Positions 37,117 to 46,985 of a stretch of DNA of 64,000 nt are shown here, one piece after another (the first letter of the stretch is position 1; each line of letters begins with the position of its first letter). The position numbers were made by a program, and so were the translations under genes. The stretch comes from Sthenelais limicola (taxonomy: Eukaryota; Annelida; Polychaeta; Phyllodocida; Sigalionidae): contig OW804096.1 in NCBI GenBank assembly GCA_942159475.1, positions 131,554,941 through 131,618,940 on the forward strand, given 5' to 3'. The notes below the pieces were generated by a model. It saw nothing but the letters and a program-made list of their open reading frames with translations. It ran no database searches and was not told where the DNA came from.

Positions 37117-37977
37117 CACTCCACTACTGAAGCTTTATACAAATATATATCAGACCTAAATGACGCAGTTTTTTCTAAAGAATTCTCTGTCGCCATATAT
37201 ATAGACTTTAGTAAGGCTTTTGATTCAGTTATTCATAGCATTATGCTTGGAAAACCATTAGATATAGGATTATCTGAACATAATATAAACTGGTTTAAAT
37301 CCTACTTGACAGGTAGAACACAAAACGTTAAGCTTAGTGAGTACGTACCTAAAGATATGGCAATTAATTATGGCGTGCCACAAGGATCAATACTAGGGCT
37401 GATAATGTTTTTAATTTATGTTAACGATTTAAAATATCTGAATTTGAAATGTAAGGTTATCCAATATGCTAATGACACGATTTTATATATTTCTGGTATT
37501 GATGCTAAGACCTGTGTAGATACTATTAATGTCGATCTCTCTTTGTTCTACAAGTGGTGTTGTACAAACAAGTTACTTGTTAATATTAAGAAGACTAAGG
37601 TCATGCTATTCAGGGCTGCTAATATATTGAGAGAATTAAGACCTACTATATTACTGAATTTGGAAATAATTGACATTGTTGACCGTTACGACTATTTAGG
37701 CCTAATTATAGACCAGTCATTATCCATGAAAACCCAGTATGATAGCCTAATTAAGCAATTGAACAGCAACATTTTTATCTTTAGGAAAATTGCTAAGTCG
37801 AAAATTGTTATCTATTTTCAACTATTGTCTCTTCAGCCTAACACCCTTGAATTAAACCCTCTTAACAAAGCTCCAAAACATGCAAAACTGAATCCTTCGC
37901 ATTGCCTTAAACTGACTCTACTATACATCAAACGCTGTACTACTTCAGACCTGCAAAATGATGAGTATCACAAATAG
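37117..37977 (+). pseudogene. LINE reverse transcriptase fragment, inactive
   Basis: The open frame from 37117 shows HSTTEAL, the first catalytic block YIDFSKAFDSV, NWFKSYLTGR, then GVPQGSILG and FLIYVNDL, all reverse transcriptase motifs of LINEs. The second catalytic block reads YANDT where active enzymes have YADDT (AAT at 37471-37473), a one-base change that removes a metal-binding aspartate. After about residue 190 of the frame the family pattern is lost and the frame stops at 37977, so a frameshift or internal deletion is likely. It would copy RNA into DNA if intact; this copy could not. Confidence 0.88.
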
Positions 37978-38254
37978 GCTTTCATTTAATCTGTCAAAAA
38001 TAGCCCATTGTGAAGTATACTTACATAATAAAAGTACTATACCAGCCAGACATACACGTCAGGCTGAAGCCCCGGTGTTAACGAGCTTTATCTCTCGTAC
38101 AAGTAAAGATTCAAAGTGTGTTTATAATACCCTTGTCCCTACCTGGAATAAGCTACCTGCTTACCTGAGAGTTATTGGTGACTCGTCTCGATTCAAAGTA
38201 CTATTGAAACGATATTTCTTCGGTCTCCAAGCCCCTGTTGCTGGGGCTCTCTGA
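37958..38254 (+). pseudogene. C-terminal piece of LINE ORF2, shifted frame
   Basis: In the next frame from 37958 the sequence reads VYNTLVPTWNKLPAYLR, then SSRFKVLLKRYFF, the typical end of LINE ORF2 (WN.LP..IR ... FK..LK). It overlaps the reverse transcriptase fragment and stops at 38254. Together they are one decayed ORF, not two genes. Confidence 0.8.
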
Positions 38255-38420
38255 TCCCTACTTGATTGATTACTGACTACTGATTATCTGTTTCCTGCCT
38301 TATAATGTATCGTTTTCTCACTCAGTGAGCCCTTGCTTCTGTTGTATTATATTGCTGATGCTTACCATTGTATTGTATTGCGATATCTACGTACGTATGT
38401 ATACTTTTTGCTGGTCTAAT

Positions 38421-38436
38421 GACCCCCCCCCCCCCT
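38421..38436 (+). repeat. Poly-C run in the LINE tail
   Basis: An uninterrupted C run of about 15 bases. Confidence 0.9.
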
Positions 38437-38881
38437 TGCGATTCCTGTGGAATTGCTGCTACTGCAGTCTAAGTAAACAATTATGTTTGCTTAATTCTGT
38501 AACTATATTATGCCTGTTTCTATATGTCTTGCTACTATTGTTTGGTCTATTTTTGATGACCTATACTATATTAACGGCCATGCCGCCTGTGTTTACCTTA
38601 TGGTTGTAAATTTAAGACATGTCCAAACTATATTATGTGTTGGTATGTTTAGAAATCACCAACATCCTCTCACACCTCTCATATATGTTGTAATGCTTAT
38701 TGACTAGACTGGATTATTTTTTCATCTCATCACATTTATTTCATCCATTACTCCTGATTTGTAATTTATTTTGATTTCTGTAGTAAAACCATCTACGGAT
38801 GAGCGTGCTATAGTTATGTTAAAATTTCCTGAATAAATAAATTTGTACAAAAAAAGAATAAAGTATGATCAATCAAGTGTG

Positions 38882-38996
38882 TGATAAATAGCAAATGGCG
38901 CTCTGTTCGGGTTCAAACCAATCTCAAAACAATCAGAAATTTTCTTTTTCTGTGTCTCGATTGGTTTGAACCCTCCATATCATGCTATTTGCTATA
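38882..38996. repeat. Hairpin element of about 115 bp
   Basis: The left arm has ATAGCAAATGG and GGGTTCAAACCAATC; the right arm has GATTGGTTTGAACCCTCC and GCTATTTGCTATA. Non-coding, just downstream of the LINE tail. Confidence 0.8.
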
Positions 38997-39361
38997 AAAA
39001 CTGTATATAAGAACATACCAAATGCAGATACCCACAGTTCTGTATGAAATAGCGGAATCTAATAATAAATGCTTTATTGGGGATCTTAGGGATAAGTGTA
39101 CTAACACTCATGTAAGAATGTATAATTATGTTTAACCAAATTTCAAGAAACATGCAAAGAACTCTTCAAAGTCTGTATAATAATCAATACTTCTGATAAT
39201 GTATATCATATTGTATATTATAAATTCATAAGTACATCAAAGTCTAACACTGCTACACATTGTATGAAAAGTAACCTAAAATTCTGTTATGAAATTCTGC
39301 TAAAATATTATTAGTTAAGATTCATCCAGGATACAAATGAAAAACGATGGCAATATCGAGA

Positions 39362-39610
39362 TTTACTCCACTTTGGTGTAAGTACCACATGTATGCTATT
39401 TGTATGGGTGGGAGTAGTGTGGTAGTTTGCACCAGTTTAACGCGTGTGGTATGACATTGCCATTCCCTCTTCCTCCCCCAAGTACAGAGCTATATATACT
39501 TATACATAGCAACATAGGAGTAAATATAGAACCTAAATTTGAATGTGGTACGCGGGACACTATTGCACTGTCCCTCGTACCAAATTCTCATTAGGTTCTA
39601 TTTATTCACT
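39362..39610 (-). repeat. Dispersed repeat, copy B (inverted relative to copy A)
   Basis: The reverse complement carries the same order as copy A: a hairpin first, then GAGGAAGAGGGAATGGCAAT and the CCCATACAAATAGCAT block. Its hairpin (39523-39603, arms around GGGACACTATTGCACTGTCC) is simpler than in copy A. Together with copy A it brackets the LINE in opposite orientations. Confidence 0.8.
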
Positions 39611-39803
39611 ATTTTCACTGGTATCAGAGTTTATTCCATGATTTAGCCGTGAGCGTACAATATAATTGATATACTTGCCGCTCACAAGGTGGACAATATA
39701 AACTCCCTGTATTGTAAAGTGACGTCACGACCATTCGAGACTATGCAGACATCTCACTTTGATGAAATTAATGCAAATAAAGTTGTTTTAAGTTAAGAAT
39801 CCT

Positions 39804-39964
39804 GGAATAAAAGCAAGAATTGCACAGTATCGCGTCTTCGGCGGCCTATATTCTCCTTGTATGGCCGAAAAACAACTCGGCCTACAGCCTCGTTGTTTTC
39901 GGCCATACTCAGAGAATATAGCCCCCGTCATACGCGATACTATGCTGTTCTTGCTATATTATTC
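39804..39964. repeat. Long near-perfect palindrome, about 160 bp
   Basis: The arms pair from GGAATAAAAGCAAGAA to TTGCTATATTATTC outside, through CAGTATCGCG / CGCGATACTATGCTG, CTATATTCTC / GAGAATATAG and ATGGCCGAAAAACAAC / GTTGTTTTCGGCCAT inside, around a loop near 39880. A foldback element or solo hairpin. Confidence 0.88.
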
Positions 39965-41066
39965 TGCTATACCCTATATGTCATATAGTATCATATAATA
40001 TCAGTATAATTCACTGATCTCTCAATCTAAGACACTGCACTTCTTTGAGTCTGTTTTTCATGAAATGGAAAGGAATGGTCAATGGAAGCTTTGTAATTTT
40101 TTACAATATCAACATAATCCGAGTGTCATGGTTTTTCTACGGCGTGGAGGTACTCAACTGCAAAGTTTTTTTCTCCACAAAACTGTTTTAAAATGCTCCG
40201 TGCACCGCATACAGAACATTCAGAATTGTAATGGAAACTGCATGTAGGACATTTCGGAGAAGGGTAGGATAAATATAAGTGTTCCAAAATGATTTCATCA
40301 ATCCAACTTATTCTTTTAATGTCTCTGGCCTAACAAAACATAATCTGCATAAATTACAAGGGAAAGAGTCTCTTTCAGACCTCCCACACGACTCTTTCTT
40401 ATGTGTATTGTCCTTAGGGCACCCTCAAGTTGCACGCTTGCTTCAAATCATTACAAAAGAATAAATAGATTTCACCTATTTTAGAAGTCTGAATAATCAA
40501 TCACATAAGTCATTAATAGAAATAAACACAGAGATACTGATACATAAGGTAACAAATACAAATTAGTTTAATAAGTTGTTTATTCAATATAGTATAATAC
40601 CCATTATTCTCAGTATTCGTTGACAGAACCTATCCGTACACACAATGCAGTCTGACTCTTTTGCGCCTATGTGTGGTATGCTTTTGTCCATGAATGTGTT
40701 ACCATTCAATTCAATATCTCACTTACGGATGTCAGTGAGCATGTACTAAAACACCTTCAATATCTAGAACATTCATTTGGCATTCACTTCATGTGTTTAA
40801 GTCTAGACGAGTTGTGGCCCAGTGCGAAAACCATTTTCGCTGAAAATAAACACAAGCTTAGTACAGCCACCCAAAGCTCTGGTGTGGGGAAAAAATATAT
40901 CCCAGAACCCCAATTAACTACCTTTTTCCCCTTATTTCGATCTTAGCCTCTCTAATTCTCTCACCAATTGAAAGGAAATGATATCAACAACTAAATGTGT
41001 AAAAACTGAGTCCCATATGTGAAGATATTAGTGAAATTAGAAAATAAAATTTAATGTAGAAAGGTT

Positions 41067-41134
41067 GTCTGCTCTGGGACTCACAATGTCCAGTTTGAAA
41101 GTCTAACACCCTAACCACAGGACCAATAAGACTG
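41067..41134 (-). repeat. tRNA-derived SINE-like fragment
   Basis: Read on the minus strand it gives GGTCCTGTGGTTAGGGTG, then TTAGACTTTCAAACTGG and GTGAGTCCCAGAGC. The TGGTTAGGGTGTTAGACT part fits a polymerase III A box and GTGAGTCCC is a degenerate B box. The anticodon arm does not fold as a clean tRNA, so it is a SINE relic rather than a functional tRNA gene. Confidence 0.6.
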
Positions 41135-41893
41135 GTGATAGAGAGCATGCATATAAACACTAGACATATCCATTGAAGCATCACATTTTAACTTTTTTTA
41201 ATCCCCCATTCTCCTCATGGTTATTGAGAAGAAATGTGGAGACAAAATTATCTATGAAGTCCCCTATTCAATGATTCAAATTAGTCATAAAAGTATATCT
41301 TATATCTCCAATCTAGTTCTATAATATGCCACTGCATGACTTCTAGTACTGCACACTTTCTGGACATGACAATCGAATTCCTAAAGACATGCGACCTCAA
41401 AATAGTTATCGATCAAGACAAATGGATTATCCTAACTATCAGCTTGCTGAAAGTAGACCACCCTCTATAACAATTAGCTCTCTGGGAACAAAGGACGTGC
41501 GACATTCCCGAAAGTGAAACCCGTAATTAGATGACAACTACCCGGCAGAATTCATACATGTACATAATTATATAGCCTTGTCACAGGTAATTTAAAAGCG
41601 AGAGTTATGACAACGATTGTCGTTCTGGTGCTGTTGGTCCCACATTCTTTCTTTGTTTTTCTATAATCGATACGTTTTAACGATGAGATAATTGGTTTTG
41701 CGACTGCTGTTCAGAATAGACATATCAACATCACTTCCCCAATTGAATTATCTGTTTGATGGACCCTTTTTTGTGGTGTAATTTAGGGATTTGGGCATCA
41801 CACTAATGTAAAACCACTTAATCTGTTTGGTTGAGCCTTCTGCAAAATTAAATTGATAGACATGGACGATAACACCACTAGTGAGTTACGTTG

Positions 41894-42040
41894 GGTTGTC
41901 ATGGCAACCAATCAGTTTTTTCACTAAGATTACCGCTGGAACTCAAATCTATGACTCGATTTTTTTTATATTTTCATGATTGAAAGCATATATATAATAA
42001 ATCTGTTAACTAACTCGTTTGTTTCGGTCGCTTTTTATGC
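41894..42040 (+). repeat. Dispersed repeat, copy 2
   Basis: Matches 22388-22505 from GGTTGTCATGGCAACCAATC through the ATTTTTTT run to CTGTTAACTAACTCGT. The right inverted arm of copy 1 is absent here. Confidence 0.75.
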
Positions 42041-42468
42041 ATTGCGAAATTGCATGACTTATAAATGTCCTCAATGAGCAGCTTTTCAACAATTATATTC
42101 AATTAATCTAAAGGATCCAACATTCGACTCAATTGTTCCATGTGGCTTTCATTATATTTTTGGTTTGTTAGAATGTATTGTGAGAGATGTAGAAGTAAAG
42201 TAATTTATGTGTCAGCATTTGGGGGCGATGGTACGGTTAAAGCGATTAAAGTTAAATTTGGTGAATATATCTAATTAAAATGAGATTAATTGGACATAAT
42301 ATGCAGGTATGTTCCGAGGCAATGCCTATCCTGGGGCTCTGCACGCATGCATCCGGACAAATGAATAGAGATTATGAACTAGGACACTTGAATTATATAG
42401 ATGCTCTATCTCGTACACATTTTGCCCTAACGTGTACACCTGTGCATGCCTATTTTTAACGCGTCCAG

Positions 42469-42911
42469 GGTATTCCATCGAGTTGCATGGTAATGACGTC
42501 AACATACACGACCTGATCACCACGTTCCTCGCTGCAAGCGTGGCAGCAAAGAAAATCAAGGAATTCCTACGATTCTGTACTGCCGGGCCGGGCTATGAAG
42601 TAAAGAGTAGCTAAGAGTACTAGGAGGTTGAAGAGAGGAGAGGAGAGGGGGGAGGAGGAGGAGTGGGAGAAAGAGGAGGAGGAGCTCTGCTCTGAGAAGC
42701 TAACTGGCCTTGGCCAACGTACCCCAGTTAGTCACTCAGTCACTCAGTCCTACCCCAGGACACCGCCCGGGAGGTTCTATACTACTACCCGGGGAGCGAT
42801 CCTTACTCTGTTGATGTGTTTGTGGACACCCTCACGGACCAAAGCCAGCGGGAGGTGGAGGACTTACTCTTGTCTCTGAATAGGAATATATTTATATATG
42901 CTGCTCAGTAA
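42469..42911 (+). CDS. Last two coding exons of an unrecognised protein gene
   Basis: Exon 42469-42599 follows an acceptor (TTTTTAACGCGTCCAG) and ends at a consensus donor GTAAAG. After two bases completing a codon it encodes YSIELHGNDVNIHDLI and later KIKEFLRFC, ending PGYE at a codon boundary. Exon 42759-42911 follows the pyrimidine-rich acceptor ending CCTACCCCAG. It starts DTAREVLYYYPGSDP, continues DVFVDTLTDQSQREVEDLLL and ends IFIYAAQ before TAA. Reading across the junction keeps frame, and both segments have higher GC and balanced composition, as real coding sequence does. I do not recognise the family: the tail is amphipathic, with no signal or membrane segment visible. The earlier exons were not found. 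The intron (42600-42758) contains a purine-rich GGAGAGG stretch. Confidence 0.68.
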
Positions 42912-43620
42912 CTGAGTTGTATCTCCCACACACTCGCTGTCTACGGCTGCCTGGCCGGGGAAAGCAGCGTGGTCGTGGAAGGTTGTGGCTTGGCCTCAAT
43001 GCTTTGAATGTTGTTGTGATACGGTTGTGCTGGCATCAGACCCGGGCCATGCGATTGCCTGATCGGAAACATAATTTGCCTATGCTGCTAACCTCCTCAG
43101 ACGTAAAGTGACAAGTACTCATTCACAATATTTGGATTTTCCTTTCCGTCAAGTATCACCGTTCCCTTCAACGGCTAAATATATACAGTTTATGTGGTCA
43201 CTCATCTACCAGTATGCCTCGGGCATGGCATATTGCTCTGACTTATTGTTATCATTGTTATATTGCAGGCACTCTGTTTGCAAAGACAGGTATTCATAAT
43301 TAGTATATTCATTGATTTACGGAATCGGCCTGCCTGCATACCAGCATATATGTATAATAGTATATGTTGGTTACGCTTATAGAGTTCAATAGCCAGCAAA
43401 TTGATGCATTTTTTCCCAGGCTATTCATACAACTAAATGCCTTCAGTGCAGGGATTCTGGGTCAATGCTTCATCCGACAACACACCACCTGAAACTTAGA
43501 AGCAAAACAATCCTGGATGTGAAGCCAGCGGGGAAAGTGCGACCTTAGATATTATTTGATATTTTATTTTGCTTTGTTTTAAATTCAAGAAATTGATGAC
43601 TTCTAGCGCCAAGAAGAATC
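42912..43620. other. Short intergenic space between two + strand genes
   Basis: Presumed 3' UTR of the gene ending at 42911 followed by the 5' region of the gene starting at 43621. A possible acceptor TTTGTTTTAAATTCAAG lies at about 43574-43590. Confidence 0.45.
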
Positions 43621-43753
43621 ATGTCGACTGTTTACCTATCTAACCGGGTCACCCCGGAACCTCGGGACACCGACTCGTTGATGGCATCAAACAGTCAAAA
43701 TATTGAGCTGAAAGAACGGGAGTACCAACCTGTCACCGCCGATATTATTGGAG
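43621..43753 (+). CDS. Probable first coding exon of an unrecognised gene
   Basis: The ATG has A at -3 and opens MSTVYLSNRVTPEPRDTDSL, followed by MASNSQNIELKEREYQPVTA and DIIGG. It runs to a good donor (GAG then GTAGGA) after 44 codons plus one base. The composition is GC-richer than the flanks and the peptide is hydrophilic and acidic, like the cytoplasmic N-terminus of a transporter or trafficking protein. That reading is only a guess; I do not recognise it. No stop precedes the donor. Later exons (phase 1 start) were not found within the window. Confidence 0.5.
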
Positions 43754-46749
43754 GTAGGATCAATACCTTTAATTTCATGTCTCGTTGGTTTAACTAGAGC
43801 GGGGTCATACATTTCTGTGATGATGACGCGAGGTAATTGGACTCAGTGCCCTGTGTTTGTTTGTGTAGACAGTGTTCAGGACGCTTGACTACAGAGCATC
43901 CATTTAAGCTTAGCAAGAGTTGCATGGAACACTTGGACATGTGTTCCCTCCCGGCGTTAATGGATTTCTCTATTTGTTTCAGTTTAGCCTGGTTTAAATA
44001 ATTGCCTATATATAGGCAGTCATGCTTGTATATCGATGTGTTAATTCATGTAAGCCTAATGTGAAACTATCCACTGTGGATGATCCCAAGTGGATACATT
44101 AATTGATTTCCATCGATTGTGTCTGTGTTCGAGGCAATCTTGAAGCATTCGGTAGTGAATCTTGGAACCTTTAATTTCTTGACGAATATTATGTTTATAT
44201 ATTATGTTTACACAGGTGGATGATTCACTCTAACTGTTTTGTTGGGCTTAGGCAGAAGAAAGCCAGATATCCTCGGATAGTTTGAAATATTTACAATGTC
44301 ACCACTATATATAAAGGCAAATGGTTTGAATACCATTGAATTTTGCTAAATTTCAAAATGCGTTATTGTCGATAAATGAAACCAATTGCTGATTACTAAA
44401 GAGTCTATAGAACTAGTTCTATCTTACTTCATGTAAATCACATGCTTTTGAAGTATATTAACTGCTGTCAGTTGTTGAGAAATTAATGAATATGTGGTGT
44501 ATGTCAGAATCACTAGTTGAAATATAATTTAAATAGTTCCTACTCATTAGTGTTCGGGAAATTGTTTACCAGGACGCAGTACATAATTACGAAATTTGTA
44601 TTTGTCCGACTTAGGTCATTAAATTTATTCAATTATTGAACCAATTTAGTTAATATGTAAGTTATAACGAGGTGTGATCGTGACTTTCTAAACCTATTTC
44701 CGTATTGTGTCGGTTTCTATGCCTATTTATATTTTGTAATTAATTTATTCCCATCCCATTTGGAAGTCAACAAAATAGAATATTAAAGGATTTAGAGACG
44801 TATTTCTCGGCGTAAAACCTCATTTCGATGACCTTCCGAAATCCCATGTTTCAATATGGCTCTCTTTCCTCTCCTTAAACTTTGGGAATCGTCAGTGAAA
44901 TTGAAAATGCCAGGAAAACACTGCCTGGATAGAGAAAAGAAGACGCTAACAAATTGCGCCAAGTACCCCTGTTTACCCGATATTGCCACTGCTGATCAGT
45001 AAAAGAAACAGCCCCAAAAGTATAAAATAAATTCGAGAAAAAGCCATTAATTTCCAGGAAAGGGAGGAATGCTGCTTGAAATACCAAGCATCGCAAAGAG
45101 GTCAGATTACAAATAGATAGTATTCAGGTTACATTAGACATTTTTAATGTATTATTCTCAGTAGTTCTGAATTACCTTTATTATATAGCTTCACAAGGAG
45201 GCATTTTTCTGCCAGAGAACAGTATCTCAATATGAATATTGTGGCGACTAAGCTCATCTGTCGAGTTGCTATTCAGTACGATCAAGGACACCATAATATG
45301 GGATGTTGAAGACTATGAAAGTGTATTGTTTGCAGTTGTCTTGAGTTGCACTGGCTCTCGAAAAAGCCACAGTGGCGAAGCTCCAGTGCAGGGAGACTGG
45401 TTTTAATATCCTGTGCCTGTGGTATATGGGTGGTACATATATGATTTACTGTACAAATCGTACAGATCTTCACATTTTAAACGAAACTTTAATTAATGTA
45501 TCATTCGCAAGATATCTGGGATACACGATGCAAGAGTATGTGTATATATATACATCCTTTCATTTAAAGTGGCCCAATGGTGTATTTGTATATGGAATAT
45601 ATATACAGCAATTATAACGGCTTGGTATATCCTGCATCCTATTGATTTTTCCTGTATTTGGACCCAACGTAGGCCTATAGGAAGTAAACTAGATCAACTT
45701 GGTTTGCATGATATATTCATGATGTTTAACTAGCAGCTATACACTCTTTTTGGAGCCAAACAAAAGCATCTACGGGATTTATCAATAGTTTAAAAGGTGT
45801 TGGCTATAGTTAGAGAAGTATATTCAATTTATTACCAAGTCATCATTCTGTGCGAAGAGCTATTCTATAGGATGATGGCTTATTTATATATGTACCTCAA
45901 TATTTAAATAGACCACATCCCCTATACTGTATAGTGCATCTGCGTGAAACAGAATCGGTGTTTCTATTATGCATTCAATTAAGAAGTGTGTGTACAGATG
46001 CAGATGACATAGGAAGCTGTCAATGCGTAAGTTCCAATAAACTATTAGAACTTACGTTGGTTACGTACTTTACCTTAGATTGGTTGTAAATGGTCAATAT
46101 TGAGGGGTTTTTGATGGATCGAAATTGCTTACTCATTGTCCGATGACATAATCATTGGACATCGATGTCAACTATATTCCAATTATATCTAGCTCACTGG
46201 CTATTACACGTAGACATTGTATAGAGATACATATGGTGTAGGGCTTAAACGTGTTCAAGGGTGCTCATTGCATATTGCAATGCACTCGATAACAACAGAC
46301 GTAGACCATGTGCTTCGAAGAGCATGTCGATCCATTTATAGAATGAGGGATATGCACTAGTATGCAAAACCATCAATATTTAATCAACAATACATGATAT
46401 CGTCGGACTCGTTCACTTCGTGCTGCATTGACCAAATTGGTCCCTTGGCACGAATTATGTTTTAATTTGAGAATCAAATTTCATGCTAGCTATTTTTTGC
46501 TTGAGATACCTACGGCTGGCTGTTCCCTAGTGGATTGCTTTAGATGTGGTTTGGTCACGAATGGATCTCATAATAGCGCCAGCTGAGGTCGAGGATAGCG
46601 ATGATGATGTGTGTAGGCGTCTACAGAAGCGCAGAATCTGGACCATAATAATCCAACTTATATAAAATTAATCATGCCATAGACTAGATAAGGATCTAGC
46701 CTCGTATCTATAATTGAAGTGAAAAAGAAGCCTCGGGAACGAAGTAAAT
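43754..46749. other. Possible first intron of the gene at 43621, no exon recognised
   Basis: AT-rich, with many short frames on both strands but no convincing acceptor-donor pair enclosing conserved-looking sequence. Confidence 0.4.
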
Positions 46750-46985
46750 GGGTCAGATTTTCAGAAAATGTACAATTGGCAGATCAACATATTTTGTAAA
46801 TTCTGCTAAATTGGACTGACAAATTATCAACACTAGGGTATATATCAGTATATTTTGTATTGCCTTGATTCAAACAGTCTGTCTGGTTATGTTGAACAGT
46901 ATTTTGAACCTGATTTCCGTCTGAAATTTGGGTTATTTGAGAGGATTGTTGAAGTTGAATTGTACATTTTCTGAAAATCTGACCC
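46750..46985 (+). mobile_element. 236-bp inverted-repeat element (MITE), copy 3
   Basis: Same ends as copies 1 and 2, flanked on both sides by AAAT (4-bp target duplication). Same length and orientation as copy 2 and aligned with it throughout. Confidence 0.93.

Larger units (their letters stand above)
37110..38850 (+). mobile_element. 5'-truncated non-LTR retrotransposon (LINE, Jockey/CR1/L2-like)
   Basis: Begins near the conserved HSTTEAL segment of the reverse transcriptase and runs through the C-terminal end of ORF2 to a 3' tail ending AATAAATAAATTTGTAC and an A-rich stretch. The missing 5' part fits the usual truncation on insertion. The clade is judged from motif wording only. Confidence 0.8.
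39965..42468. other. No gene recognised; may include earlier exons of the gene ending at 42911
   Basis: Short frames at 40279-40464 and 40671-40946 have no motif I know. A SINE-like piece (41067-41134) and dispersed repeat copy 2 lie here. Confidence 0.4.

Noticed and set aside
40671..40946. 91-codon frame with mixed composition
   Set aside because: No recognised motif and no splice or promoter support; may be a decayed element.
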